Assembly (NCBI RefSeq): GCF_021650705.1 | Contig: NZ_CP087138.1 | Coordinates: forward strand, 2,728,001 to 2,792,000 | Length of the DNA stretch: 64,000 nt | Direction of reading: 5' to 3' | Source of the DNA: Pseudomonas sp. KNUC1026 | GTDB taxonomy: Bacteria > Pseudomonadota > Gammaproteobacteria > Pseudomonadales > Pseudomonadaceae | Part shown: in pieces, positions 46,565-55,854 of the stretch | How positions within the stretch are numbered: the stretch's first letter is position 1 | Layout: the number at the start of each line of letters is the position of its first letter | Translations under genes and position numbers: made by a program | Notes under the pieces: model-generated | What the model was told of the DNA's origin: nothing | Seen by the model: the letters and a program-made list of their open reading frames with translations, nothing else | Databases searched by the model: none

Positions 46565-46816
46565 ATGAACAACGTTCTGAAATTTTCTGCTCTGGCCCTG
46601 GCAGCCGTTCTGGCTACCGGTTGCAGCAGCGCTTCCAAAGAAACCGAAGCTCGCCTGACCGCTACCGAAGACGCTTCCGCTCGCGCTCAGGCCCGTGCCG
46701 ACGAAGCCTACCGCAAGGCTGACGAAGCACTGGCTGCTGCCCAGAAAGCTCAGCAAACTGCTGACGAAGCCAACGAGCGCGCCCTGCGCATGCTCGAGAA
46801 AGCTTCTCGCAAGTAA
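46565..46816 (+). CDS. oprI: Major outer membrane lipoprotein OprI
   Basis: The protein has 83 residues. A lipoprotein signal ([20 protein letters not shown], lipobox ATGC) precedes an Ala/Glu/Lys/Arg-rich heptad coiled coil ([20 protein letters not shown]) ending in KASRK. This is the Pseudomonas counterpart of Lpp; the C-terminal Lys can be linked to peptidoglycan. Codon use is strongly biased as in highly expressed genes (many GCT, CGC, GAA). GGGGA lies 6-8 bases upstream. A terminator follows. Confidence 0.96.
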   Translation: MNNVLKFSALALAAVLATGCSSASKETEARLTATEDASARAQARADEAYRKADEALAAAQKAQQTADEANERALRMLEKASRK

Positions 46817-46837
46817 TCCTTCGGGGTTCTTGAAACG

Positions 46838-46873
46838 CGAAGGCCGGCCCATTTCGATGAGCCGGCCTTCGTC
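46838..46873 (+). terminator. Terminator after oprI
   Basis: CGAAGGCCGGCCC and GAGCCGGCCTTCG pair in a stem of about 12 bp around ATTTCGAT, followed by TCATTT. It lies 22 bases after the oprI stop. Confidence 0.8.
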
Positions 46874-46908
46874 ATTTCAGGCGCCTGAGTTCGGTGGGTT
46901 CTACAGGC

Positions 46909-47863
46909 TCAAGGATTGCCCGCCTGCACCGGGCCACCTTCAGGTACACCGATTTCCACCGGCAAACCATCCTCGCCCCCGATCACGTCGCGCACGGTGT
47001 CCCAGTTCACCGTTACATGGCCGGACAGGTCCTTGCGATTGATCAGCGCGTTCACCACCGCCGCATGCTTGTCACCACTGGCCGGGTCGCCCTCGGCATC
47101 CAGCGGCGTGTGCGCTTCCAGGTAGAGCTTGCCACCGGCAACGCCAAACTTGTAAGGCTCATCGATGATACGCACCGGGGTGCCCACGGGCAGCACTTCG
47201 GAGAGTTCGAGCACGTCGTCGTTGTACATGCGGAAGCAGCCGTGGCTGGTGCGCGTGCCGATGCCGAACTTCATGTTCGAGCCGTGGATCAGGTAGCCAG
47301 GCAGGCCCAGGGTGAACTTGAAAGGGCCCAGCGGGTTGTCCGGGCCGGCCGGTACCACTGCTGGCAGGATCTCCCCTTCCTTGGCGTGCTCGGCGCGTAC
47401 CGAAGCCGGCGGCGTCCAGGTAGGGCGAGGCGTCTTGGCGATGATCTTGGTATTGGCCACCGGCGAGCCCCAGCCCTCACGGCCGATGCCCAGCGGATAG
47501 GTGCGCACGGTACCGGTACCCTTGGGGTAATGAGTCGAGGCGGTATTCGGCCAGGTTGATCACCACACCTTCGCGCGGGCCGGGCGGCAGGATGAAGCGC
47601 GTGGGCAGCACGATCTCGGTGCCAGCCTTGGGCAACCAGGCGTCAACGCCCGGGTTGGCCGCGACCATCTCCAGATAGCCCAGGTCGAACTGGGTACCCA
47701 GGTCGGCGAAGGTGTCTTCGTACTTGGCCTTGATGGTCTGGACCTGGCCGACGATGTCCTCGCCAGGGGGCGGCAGGGGCAACTCCAGGGCAGCCACGGG
47801 CCCGGCGGCGACCAGCGCGAGCAGGGACAGGCAACGGCTAACGGCGGGAAAGCGCGGCAACAT
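46909..47863 (-). CDS. L,D-transpeptidase (one frame break)
   Basis: The combined span gives about 318 residues. A signal peptide (FPAVSRCLSLLALVAAGPVAA) and a LysM-like segment precede the YkuD catalytic domain. The domain has HGSNMKFGIGTRTSHGCFRMYN, with catalytic Cys in SHGCFRM. The frame breaks near 47530 in INLAEYRL...; the next frame continues PKGTGTVRTYPLGIGREGWG. Such enzymes form 3-3 cross-links or attach lipoproteins such as OprI/Lpp to peptidoglycan. Proximity to oprI, on the opposite strand, fits that role. I chose ATG 47863, which has AAAGGA upstream. Confidence 0.88.
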
Positions 47864-47962
47864 CCGAAACATCCTTTGCAGCATTGACAGGAAACGAACG
47901 GCAGATTGTACACCGCGCGCTGCGGTTTCAGGAGAGCCACGCTCGGCGGCCGAACCAACCGC

Positions 47963-48253
47963 TCACTGGGTTTCCAGGCCCGGCCACACCGGCCGCGTGC
48001 CTTTGCGCTGGGCCATCAGGATCGCACGGCACAGTGGGCACAGGCGGGTGTCGCGGTAAATCGCCTTTTGCACGCCGAACCAGCGCGGGCGCGAGGGCAG
48101 CAGCCCGCCACACAAGGTACGGTCGGCCGAGCCCTCCAGCTCCAGCTGGCGAGCGACCAGGTGCACGCGCACTTCCTGGCAGGCGAACAGGTCGAGCTGC
48201 TCGTCTGGCTCGATCAGATGGTATTGGTGCAGGGACCAGGCGGGTCGTGGCAT
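47963..48253 (-). CDS. Hypothetical protein with Cys pair
   Basis: The protein has 96 residues from ATG 48253 (MPRPAWSLHQYHLIEPDEQL). A CPLC motif and an earlier Cys (TLCGGLLPS) could bind a metal. There is no signal or membrane segment. It is the minus-strand gene between the L,D-transpeptidase and tesA. I do not recognise a family. Confidence 0.6.
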   Translation of the reverse strand: MPRPAWSLHQYHLIEPDEQLDLFACQEVRVHLVARQLELEGSADRTLCGGLLPSRPRWFGVQKAIYRDTRLCPLCRAILMAQRKGTRPVWPGLETQ

Positions 48254-48308
48254 GGGGCGCTCCGGAAGGGGGCGCAACCTTAGCCGAAAGCCCGCCGGGA
48301 GAAAAGCC

Positions 48309-48914
48309 TTACAGCAAGGGTTCGAGCGCCGGCCAGACGTTGTCGAGCAAGCGCTGCTGCGCTGCCTGGTTGGGGTGGATACCATCAGCCTGCATCAAGG
48401 CTGGCACGCCGCCCACGCCCTCGAGCATGAAGGGCACTGTGGGCACCTTCTTGTCATCGGCAACCTGGGTGAACACCTGAGCAAAGGCCTGGGTGTAACG
48501 CGGCCCGTAGTTCGGCGGCAGGCGCATGCCCAGCAGCAGTACCTTGGCGCCACTGGCACGAGCGCTGTCGATCATCTGCGAAAGGTTTTGTTGCAATTGG
48601 GCTGGCGGCTGCCCGCGCAGGCCGTCGTTGCCTCCCAGTTCCAGCACCACCAATTGCGGCGAATGCTGCGCCAGCAGTGCTGGCAGGCGGGCCAGGGCGT
48701 TGGCACTGGTGTCGCCGGTGATGGACGCGTTGACCACCGAGCTTTGCGGTTTGCGCGCGTGCAGGCGCTGTTCGAGCAGCGCAACCCAGCCGCGCGAGGT
48801 ATCCAGCCCGAAACCAGCGCTGATACTATCCCCCACGATCAATACCGTACCCGCCGCCGCACCTTGGGCCAGAGCCATCAGCCCGAGCACGGCCAGCCAC
48901 CTCCACATACGCAT
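48309..48914 (-). CDS. tesA: SGNH-family arylesterase/lysophospholipase TesA
   Basis: The protein has 201 residues. A signal peptide (WLAVLGLMALAQGAAA) precedes the SGNH hydrolase domain: GDSISAGFG (catalytic Ser), GDTSANALARLP (Gly), VLELGGNDGLRG (Asn) and DGIHPNQAAQ (Asp and His). It hydrolyses acyl esters, thioesters and lysophospholipids in the periplasm. Its start is 10 bases from the divergent ABC ATPase start, the conserved tesA-ybbA arrangement. The frame is intact. Confidence 0.92.
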   Translation of the reverse strand: MRMWRWLAVLGLMALAQGAAAGTVLIVGDSISAGFGLDTSRGWVALLEQRLHARKPQSSVVNASITGDTSANALARLPALLAQHSPQLVVLELGGNDGLRGQPPAQLQQNLSQMIDSARASGAKVLLLGMRLPPNYGPRYTQAFAQVFTQVADDKKVPTVPFMLEGVGGVPALMQADGIHPNQAAQQRLLDNVWPALEPLL

Positions 48915-48924
48915 CGGACTCTCC

Positions 48925-49608
48925 ATGAGCGCAAGCATTCTGACAGCGCGCCACCTTAGCAAAGTGGTACCCGGCGCGGAAGGCGCCCTCACCATCCTTC
49001 ATCCGCTGGCGCTGGACCTGGCCGCAGGCGACAGCCTGGCCATCGTCGGTGCGTCCGGTTCGGGCAAGTCCACATTGCTGGGCCTGCTGGCGGGGCTGGA
49101 TACCCCCAGCAGCGGCGAGGTCACGCTGGCTGGCAACAACCTCACCGAGCTGGATGAAGACCAACGCGCGCGCGTGCGCGCCGAGCAGGTGGGTTTCGTG
49201 TTCCAGGCATTCCAGTTGATCGACAGCCTTACCGCACTGGAGAACGTGATGCTGCCGATGGAGCTCGAAGGCAAGCCTGACGCGGCCGGCAAGGCACACG
49301 CCCTGCTCGAGCGGGTCGGCCTGGGCCACCGGCTCAGGCACTGGCCGCGCCAGCTCTCCGGTGGCGAACAGCAGCGGGTGGCAATCGCCCGGGCATTTGC
49401 CAGCGAACCGGCGGTGCTGTTCGCCGACGAGCCCACCGGCAACCTTGACAGCCATACCGGCCAGCACATCAGTGACCTGCTGTTCGAGCTCAACCGTGAA
49501 CGCGGCACCACGCTGGTACTGGTCACCCACGATGAACGCCTGGCCAGCCGCTGCCAGCGCCATATCCGCCTCGACGCCGGCCGCCTCGTCGCCGCCACGG
49601 AGGCCTGA
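48925..49608 (+). CDS. ABC transporter ATP-binding protein (YbbA/LolD family)
   Basis: The protein has 227 residues. Walker A GASGSGKST, the Q-loop (FVFQAFQLI), signature LSGGEQQRVAIARA, Walker B AVLFADEPTGNLD and the switch His (VLVTHDE) are all visible. It belongs to the MacB/LolD-like ATPases that drive FtsX-type permeases for lipid or lipoprotein trafficking rather than classical import. ATG 48925 begins MSASILTARHLSKVV, and the stop overlaps the permease start (TGATG). Its symbol in E. coli is ybbA. Confidence 0.93.
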   Translation: MSASILTARHLSKVVPGAEGALTILHPLALDLAAGDSLAIVGASGSGKSTLLGLLAGLDTPSSGEVTLAGNNLTELDEDQRARVRAEQVGFVFQAFQLIDSLTALENVMLPMELEGKPDAAGKAHALLERVGLGHRLRHWPRQLSGGEQQRVAIARAFASEPAVLFADEPTGNLDSHTGQHISDLLFELNRERGTTLVLVTHDERLASRCQRHIRLDAGRLVAATEA

Positions 49609-52112
49609 TGCTGCGCCTGCCCCTCTCACGCCTGCTGAGCCTGGCCGTGCGCCAGCTGCGCCGTGATGCCCGCGCCGGTGAACTGCGGGTACTGTTCTTC
49701 GCGTTGTTGGTGGCGGTGGCTGCCAGCACCGCCATCGGCTATTTCGGTGCCCGCCTCAACGCTGCCATGACCCTGCGCGCCAGCGAATTCCTCGCTGCCG
49801 ACCTGGTGCTGCAAGGTAGCGCCGAGCCCGCCCCGGCGCAGGTTGAAGCCGGCGAGGCGGCCGGGCTCGAGCACGCCCGCACGGTCGAATTCACCAGCGT
49901 CGTGGCCACCGACAATGGCATTCAGCTCTCCAGCGTCAAGGCTGTGCAAGCGCCCTACCCGCTTCGCGGAACGCTCAAAAGCAGCGCGCAGGCGTATGGC
50001 TCCGAACAGGCCGGCGGCCTGCCGGGCGCGGGTGAAGTGTGGGTAGAGCCGCGCCTGCTGGCAGCGCTGTCGTTGAAAGTGGGCGACAGTGTGGACGTCG
50101 GCGCCGCGACGCTACGCATCGCCCGCGTGCTCACTTACGAGCCCGACCGTGCCGGCAACTTCTACAGCCTGACCCCCAGGGTGATCATGAACCTGGCTGA
50201 CCTGCCGGCCACTGCGGTTTTGCAGCCCGGCAGCCGCGTTACCCTGCGCGACCTCTGGCGTGGCACGCCTGAGGCGATCGAGAAATACCGCGAACAACTC
50301 AAAGCCGGCCTCGCACCGAATCAGCAGGTGCTCGACGCCCGCGACAGCAACCGGCAGATCGGCGGCGCGCTGGGCAAGGCCGAAAGCTACCTTAACCTGG
50401 CGAGCCTGGTCGCCGTGCTGCTCGCCGGGGTTGCCGTTGCGCTCTCGGCCAATCGCTATGCGCAGCGGCGCTTCGACCTGAGCGCACTGCTGCGCTGCCT
50501 GGGGCTGGCCCGGCGGGAGGCGCTGGTGCTGTTCGCCGTGCAACTGGCATTGCTCGGTGTGCTGGCCAGCGTCGCCGGAGCACTTCTTGGATGGGGCGGG
50601 CAGCAGGTGCTGTTCAGCCTGCTGGCCGGCTTGCTGCCGCCGGACATCCCCAGTGGCGGCCTCGCGCCAGCGCTGAGTGGCATTGCCACCGGGCTGGTGG
50701 CATTGGCCGGTTTCGCCCTGCCCCCGCTGGCTGCCCTGGGCCGGGTGCCGCCTTTGCGCGTACTGCGCCGTGACCTCGCACCGCGCGCCCCGGCCAACTG
50801 GCTGGTGCAAGGCGCAGCATTGCTGGCGCTGGGGCTGATCATGTGGCGGCTGTCGTTGAACCTGCCGTTGACGCTCGCCCTGCTCGGCGGTGGCGCGCTG
50901 GCGGCACTGGTGTTGGGCGCCGCACTGGTGGCCAGCCTGCGCCTGCTGCGCCGCTGGCTGGCCCGCGCCCCGCTCGCCTGGCGCCTGGGCCTTGGGCAAT
51001 TGCTGCGCCACCCTACCGCCGCCGCCGGCCAGGCCCTGGCCTTCGGCCTGATCCTGTTCGCCATGGCGCTGGTGGCGTTGCTGCGCATCGAGCTGCTCGA
51101 CACCTGGCAAAAACAATTGCCCCAGGATGCACCGAATTATTTCGCCTTGAATATCCTGCCCGCCGAGCAGCAAGGCTTCGCCGATCACCTGAAAACCCTC
51201 GGCGCCGTCGCCGCACCCATGTACCCGGTGATCCCGGGCCGCCTGGTGCAGATCGACGGCAAACCGGTCGAGCAGGTGGTGCAGGCCGACTCCCGTGGCG
51301 AGCGCGCCACCCAGCGCGATCTCAGCCTGACCTGGGCCGCAGAGTTACCACCAGGCAACCGCATCAGCCAGGGCCAGTGGTGGCAGGCCGGCCAAACGGA
51401 CGCACTGCCTGGGGTGTCGGTGGAAGCCGAACTTGCCAGCAGCCTCAACCTGCGGCTGGGAAGCGTGCTGATCTTCAATGTCGGTGGCAGCCAGCGCGAG
51501 GTGCGCGTCACCAGCCTGCGGGAGGTGAACTGGGACAACTTCCAGCCCAACTTCTTCATGATTTTCCAACCCGGCACCCTGCAGGGCCTGCCGGCGACCT
51601 ACCTGACCAGCTTCTACCTGCGCCCCGGCCAGGATGCGGCGATCGTCGGGCTGGCACGGGCCTTCCCGGCCACCACGCTGCTGCAGGTCGAGGCCATTCT
51701 GGGGCAGCTGCGTGGCATCCTGGCCCAGGTCACGCTGGCGGTTCAGTTCGTGTTGCTGTTCGTGTTGGCGGCAGGGGTCACTGTACTGTTCTCGGGCCTG
51801 CAGGCCACACTGGATGAGCGCTTGCATCAAGGCGCACTGCTGCGCGCACTGGGCGCCCGGAGAACACTGCTTCAGCGCGCACGGCGCATCGAGTTCGCGC
51901 TGCTGGGCGCGGCAAGCGGCGTGGTCGCTGCGGTGGCATGTGAAGCCGCGAGCTGGGCGCTGTACCGCTTTGCGTTCCGCCTGGAATGGGCGCCGCATCC
52001 CTGGTTGCTGGTGCTGCCGGTGCTGGGCGCGGCACTGATCGGCGTGGCCGGTTTGCTTGGCACCCGCCGCGCGCTCAATGCAAGCCCGCTGGTGGTGCTG
52101 CGCGAGGCGTGA
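49608..52112 (+). CDS. FtsX-like ABC permease (YbbP family)
   Basis: The protein has 834 residues, the usual length. An N-terminal membrane segment (VLFFALLVAVAASTAIGYF) is followed by a large periplasmic domain and then two clusters of FtsX-type membrane helices (about residues 260-500 and 700-830). It ends TRRALNASPLVVLREA, the typical FtsX/MacB terminal motif. It partners the ATPase encoded immediately upstream. Its cargo is not established, and its function with tesA is a hint at envelope lipid or thioester metabolism. The frame is intact. Confidence 0.92.
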   Translation: MLRLPLSRLLSLAVRQLRRDARAGELRVLFFALLVAVAASTAIGYFGARLNAAMTLRASEFLAADLVLQGSAEPAPAQVEAGEAAGLEHARTVEFTSVVATDNGIQLSSVKAVQAPYPLRGTLKSSAQAYGSEQAGGLPGAGEVWVEPRLLAALSLKVGDSVDVGAATLRIARVLTYEPDRAGNFYSLTPRVIMNLADLPATAVLQPGSRVTLRDLWRGTPEAIEKYREQLKAGLAPNQQVLDARDSNRQIGGALGKAESYLNLASLVAVLLAGVAVALSANRYAQRRFDLSALLRCLGLARREALVLFAVQLALLGVLASVAGALLGWGGQQVLFSLLAGLLPPDIPSGGLAPALSGIATGLVALAGFALPPLAALGRVPPLRVLRRDLAPRAPANWLVQGAALLALGLIMWRLSLNLPLTLALLGGGALAALVLGAALVASLRLLRRWLARAPLAWRLGLGQLLRHPTAAAGQALAFGLILFAMALVALLRIELLDTWQKQLPQDAPNYFALNILPAEQQGFADHLKTLGAVAAPMYPVIPGRLVQIDGKPVEQVVQADSRGERATQRDLSLTWAAELPPGNRISQGQWWQAGQTDALPGVSVEAELASSLNLRLGSVLIFNVGGSQREVRVTSLREVNWDNFQPNFFMIFQPGTLQGLPATYLTSFYLRPGQDAAIVGLARAFPATTLLQVEAILGQLRGILAQVTLAVQFVLLFVLAAGVTVLFSGLQATLDERLHQGALLRALGARRTLLQRARRIEFALLGAASGVVAAVACEAASWALYRFAFRLEWAPHPWLLVLPVLGAALIGVAGLLGTRRALNASPLVVLREA

Positions 52113-52117
52113 ACGGC

Positions 52118-52978
52118 TCAGGGCGCGGGGTGCATGACCACCTGCGCGCCCACCGGGTAACCCAGCACGGCGATGCGATAGGGGTCGAAGATGCGCGCCA
52201 GTTCGCCACTGTCGGCCAGTTGCTTGAGCAATTGGCCAAACTGCTTGCCATCGATGGGCGCGCCGGGGCGGATCAACGCGAAGTGATGGTAGATCTGGTC
52301 GATGCGTTGCGACACCAGAAACTCACCGGCAACGTCAGAGTTGCGTTTCAGGAAATCGCTCAGGTAAGAGCGCGTCACCAGGGCGACATCGGCACGGTTG
52401 CGCAGCACCATCATCAGGTTGCTGTCGTGGGAATAGGTCAGCGTGGCCTGGTATTGGGTGGCAAGAAATTCCGGGTCGGCATCGAAGTTGGCGAACGCAT
52501 AGTGATAGCCGCTGAACAACGCGAGCCGCTTGCCGGTGAGGTCTGCGAAGTAGCTTTCATCACGACCTGGGGCCGTGCGGGCCACGAACACCTCGGCGTC
52601 CTCCAGGCCCATGTCGACGCTGCTGTAGCCCAGGCCTTGCCACCCCCAGTCGGGGTTTTCGAAGATGGCCATGTCGGTACGGCCCTGGCGAAAGTCCTGG
52701 AACCTGCGCGGTATGGAGGTGGGCACCAGCACGAAACGGTACTGCTGTTGCACCTTGTTCAACGCCTGTACCAGCTCCGGCAACAGGCCGGTGTCTTCGC
52801 CTTTTTCAGGGCGAATGGTGTAGGGCGGGAAGTGCGCGGCGCCGATGTGGATGTCTTGCTGAGCGAGTGCCGCGTTTGCCAGGCCCAACAGGGCCGCACC
52901 CAGCAGCAGAGCGCGAAATGGCTTGAATGTCACAGCGAAGGCACCCGCCTGCTTAGGTCGTTGAAAGTCGGCATTCAC
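52118..52978 (-). CDS. Periplasmic substrate-binding protein (family 3)
   Basis: The protein has 286 residues. A signal region (PFRALLLGAALLGLANAALA) precedes the SBP3-type domain: DIHIGAAHFPPYTIRPEK, the hinge TDMAIFENP, LTGKRLALFSGYHYAF and the C-terminal lobe. Family members bind amino acids or related small molecules; no permease or ATPase is adjacent, so this may be an orphan binding protein. The first of several in-frame starts (52978) is accepted, but the signal peptide suggests the true start could be somewhat later. The frame is intact. Confidence 0.8.
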   Translation of the reverse strand: MNADFQRPKQAGAFAVTFKPFRALLLGAALLGLANAALAQQDIHIGAAHFPPYTIRPEKGEDTGLLPELVQALNKVQQQYRFVLVPTSIPRRFQDFRQGRTDMAIFENPDWGWQGLGYSSVDMGLEDAEVFVARTAPGRDESYFADLTGKRLALFSGYHYAFANFDADPEFLATQYQATLTYSHDSNLMMVLRNRADVALVTRSYLSDFLKRNSDVAGEFLVSQRIDQIYHHFALIRPGAPIDGKQFGQLLKQLADSGELARIFDPYRIAVLGYPVGAQVVMHPAP

Positions 52979-53107
52979 AAAGGTCTGACAATATCACAAT
53001 GCAACCAATGCGCACCGTCCATCTCGTCACGGTACCAGCAGGTGTCGGAACCTTTGCCGCTTGGCTAGGCTCTAGCAAAGGAACCTCACCCACAAGGACG
53101 CCCATCG

Positions 53108-53667
53108 ATGATCCCGCGCTGGCTGGTGATCGACCTGGAGGCCACCACCGACGAAGGTGGCTGGCCGGTCGCGGAAATGGAAATCATCGAGATCGGAGCC
53201 TGCCTGGTCGACGACAATGGGCGTGAAGTCGCGCACTTTCAGCGCTTCGTTCAGCCCCAGCGGCGCCCCTTGCTCACCAGTTTTTGCCGGCACCTGACCC
53301 ATATCACCCAGGCCGATATCGACACGGCCGCCTCGCTGCATACCGTGTGGCCACAATTCGAGCGCTGGCTCTGGCCGCTGCGCCAGGGCCTGGCGGGCTG
53401 GGCCAGCTGGGTGACTACGACCGCCAGCAACTGTTGCTGGCCTGGGACGAATATCAGCTCGACAGCACGCTGGCGCAGCTGCCCCATATGAACCTGAAGC
53501 AGCGTTTCGCAAAGGCTCGCCACCTGCCCCGCCCCACCGGCCTCAACGGTGCCCTGCAACTGGCCGGCATGGTGTTTTCCGGGACACAGCACCGGGCGCT
53601 GAGCGATGCTCGCAGTACTGCGCGCCTGCTGCCGCTGGCGCTGCCTACGGCGCGCGAAAGCGGGTGA
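53108..53667 (+). CDS. DEDD-type 3'-5' exonuclease (one frame break)
   Basis: The combined span gives about 186 residues. ExoI is VIDLEATTDEGG (Asp-x-Glu) and ExoIII is HRALSDARSTARLL (His and Asp). The frame breaks near 53409; adding one G gives GWASWGDYDRQQLL. It resembles the ERI1-like/DnaQ-like exonucleases that trim 3' ends of RNA or DNA. The stop is at 53665-53667. It precedes ppnP on the same strand by 63 bases. Confidence 0.82.
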
Positions 53668-53730
53668 CTGCCATTACCCCCTTGGGCATACTGGGCGTCG
53701 TTTTGCCACTCTCAAGCCAAGGAAAAGCCC

Positions 53731-54012
53731 ATGTTCAAAGTGAATGAATACTTCGACGGCACCGTCAAGTCGATCGCCTTCGGCACCGCTGAAGGCCCCG
53801 CCACCATCGGCGTCATGGCCCCGGGCGAATACGAGTTCGGCACTTCGCAGAAGGAGATCATGCACGTGGTCAGCGGTGAGCTTCTGGTCAAGCTGCCCGA
53901 CAGCACCGGCTGGGAAACCTTCGCCGCCGGCAGCCAGTTCAACGTACCGGCCAACGCCAAGTTCCAGCTCAAGGTATCAGTCGATACCGCCTACCTCTGC
54001 GAATACCGCTAA
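53731..54012 (+). CDS. ppnP: Pyrimidine/purine nucleoside phosphorylase PpnP
   Basis: The protein has 93 residues, the PpnP (DUF1255, YaiE) length. It is a compact cupin-like beta barrel: [38 protein letters not shown] and [13 protein letters not shown] are conserved. It splits nucleosides with phosphate in nucleotide salvage. Its TAA stop and the TAG stop of the convergent ABC exporter gene overlap by two bases. AAGGAAAA precedes the ATG. Confidence 0.93.
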   Translation: MFKVNEYFDGTVKSIAFGTAEGPATIGVMAPGEYEFGTSQKEIMHVVSGELLVKLPDSTGWETFAAGSQFNVPANAKFQLKVSVDTAYLCEYR

Positions 54013-55762
54013 GCCGTCAATTGCAGGCTGGCCAGGCGCGCATACAGCGGGCTCTGCGCAAGCAGCTGCGCATGCGTACCTTGCGCAACCAGCCTGCCCT
54101 GGTCGATGACCGCGATGCTGTCGGCATGCTGTACCGTCGCCAGGCGGTGCGCGATCACCAAGGTCGTGCGGCCGGCCATCAAGGTGGGCAGCGCCTGCTG
54201 AATCAGATGCTCACTTTCGGCGTCCAGGGCGCTGGTCGCCTCGTCCAGCAACAGGATCGGCGCATTGCGCAGCAGCGCCCGGGCGATGGCGATGCGTTGG
54301 CGCTGGCCACCTGAAAGCCCTACACCCCCTCACCCAGCACCGTTGCATAGCCCTGCGGCAGCCGCTCGATGAATTCATGGGCGTGCGCGGCCCGCGCGGC
54401 CGCCTGCATCTGCTGCGCCTCGGCGCCCTCGAGGCCATAACGGATGTTCTCTTCCACACTGCCTTGAAACAGCGCCGGCGCCTGGGCCACCACGGCGAAT
54501 GGCTGGCGAGCCTCGTGCACCGCCAGTTCCGCCAACGGCACGCCGTCAAGCAGGATGCGCCCGCCCTGTGGGTCGTAGAAGCGCAGCAGCAGGTCGAACA
54601 AGGTCGACTTGCCCGCGCCCGAAGGCCCTACCAGCGCGAGGGTCTGGCCGGGAGTTACCTTGAGCGTCAAGCCGTCGATGGCCAGCACGCCCGGCCGGGC
54701 TGGATAGGAGAAACGAATATCTTCAAGGCTCAGCGCACCCCGCACGGGGTGTGGCAGCAGGCGGGGCTGCGCAGGCGCCAGGATCTCGTTCCTGGCAGCG
54801 AGCAGTTCACCGATCCGCTCGGCCGCCCCCGCCGCCCGCTGCAACTCGCCCATCACCTCGCTCAGCGTGCCGAACGCGCTGCCCACCACCAGGCTGTAGA
54901 ACACGAACGCTGCCAGCTCACCGGCGCTGATACGCCCGGCCATTACATCATTGCCGCCCACCCACAGCATCACCCCAACTGCGCCCAGCACCAGCACGAT
55001 CACAGCGGTGATCAGCCCAGCCCGCTGGCGGATGCGCAGGCGTGCAGTGTCGAAGGCCTGTTCTGTGACGGCGGCGAAGCGCTGGCGGTCGTGAGGTTGA
55101 TGGTTGTAGGCCTGCACCGTCTTGATCTGGGTGAGGGTCTCGGACACATAGCTGCCCACATCGGCAATCCGATCCTGGCTCTGCCGCGACAATGCCCGCA
55201 CCCTCCGGCCGAACAGCAGGATCGGCGCCAGCACCAGCGGCAGCGCGAGGATCACGATGCCGGTGAGCTTGGCATTGGTGACGAACAACAGCGCCACCCC
55301 GCCAATCACCATCAGGCCGTTGCGCAAAAACAGCGACAGCGACGAGCCGATCACCGACTGCAGCAGCGCGGTATCGGTGGTCAGGCGCGATTGCACCTCG
55401 GAGCTGCGGGTGTGCTCGAAAAACCCCGGATGCAGGTCGATCAGGTGATCGAACACTCGCCGCCGCAGGTCAGCCACCACTCGTTCCCCAAGCCAGGACA
55501 CCAGGTAGAACCGCGTGTAGGTGCCAGCCGCCAATGCCAGCACCAAGGCCATGAACAGCACCATCACCTGCTCCAGTGCCTGGGGCGAACCGGTCATGAA
55601 GCCGCGGTCGACCAGCAACCGAATGCCCTGCCCCATCGACAGTGCAATGCCGGCGGTAACCACCAGCGCCAGCAACGCTGCCAACGCTCGGCCCCGGTAA
55701 GGGGCTATCAAGCCAAACGCCAGGCGCAGTGCGCGCCGCTGGCGGCCATCGAACAAAGCCAT
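54009..55762 (-). CDS. MsbA-like ABC exporter, fused permease-ATPase (one frame break)
   Basis: The combined span gives about 585 residues. An exporter membrane domain (six helices, about 15-310: [21 protein letters not shown]) precedes an ATPase domain with Walker [10 protein letters not shown] and, after the break, signature and Walker B regions ([16 protein letters not shown]). The frame breaks near 54327, after VLGEGV, in a run of G; adding one G restores the expected [13 protein letters not shown]. Homodimeric exporters of this type move lipids or drugs; the cargo is not known. ATG 55762 has GGAGG 5 bases upstream. It is divergent from the toxin-like gene. Confidence 0.9.
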
Positions 55763-55854
55763 CGAACCTCCCTGGGTGCCAAATAACCACATCATGCATC
55801 GCCCGGCCGTGGGCCACCTTGCCCGCCCGTTCAACAGCCGAACCAAGGTGCAAC

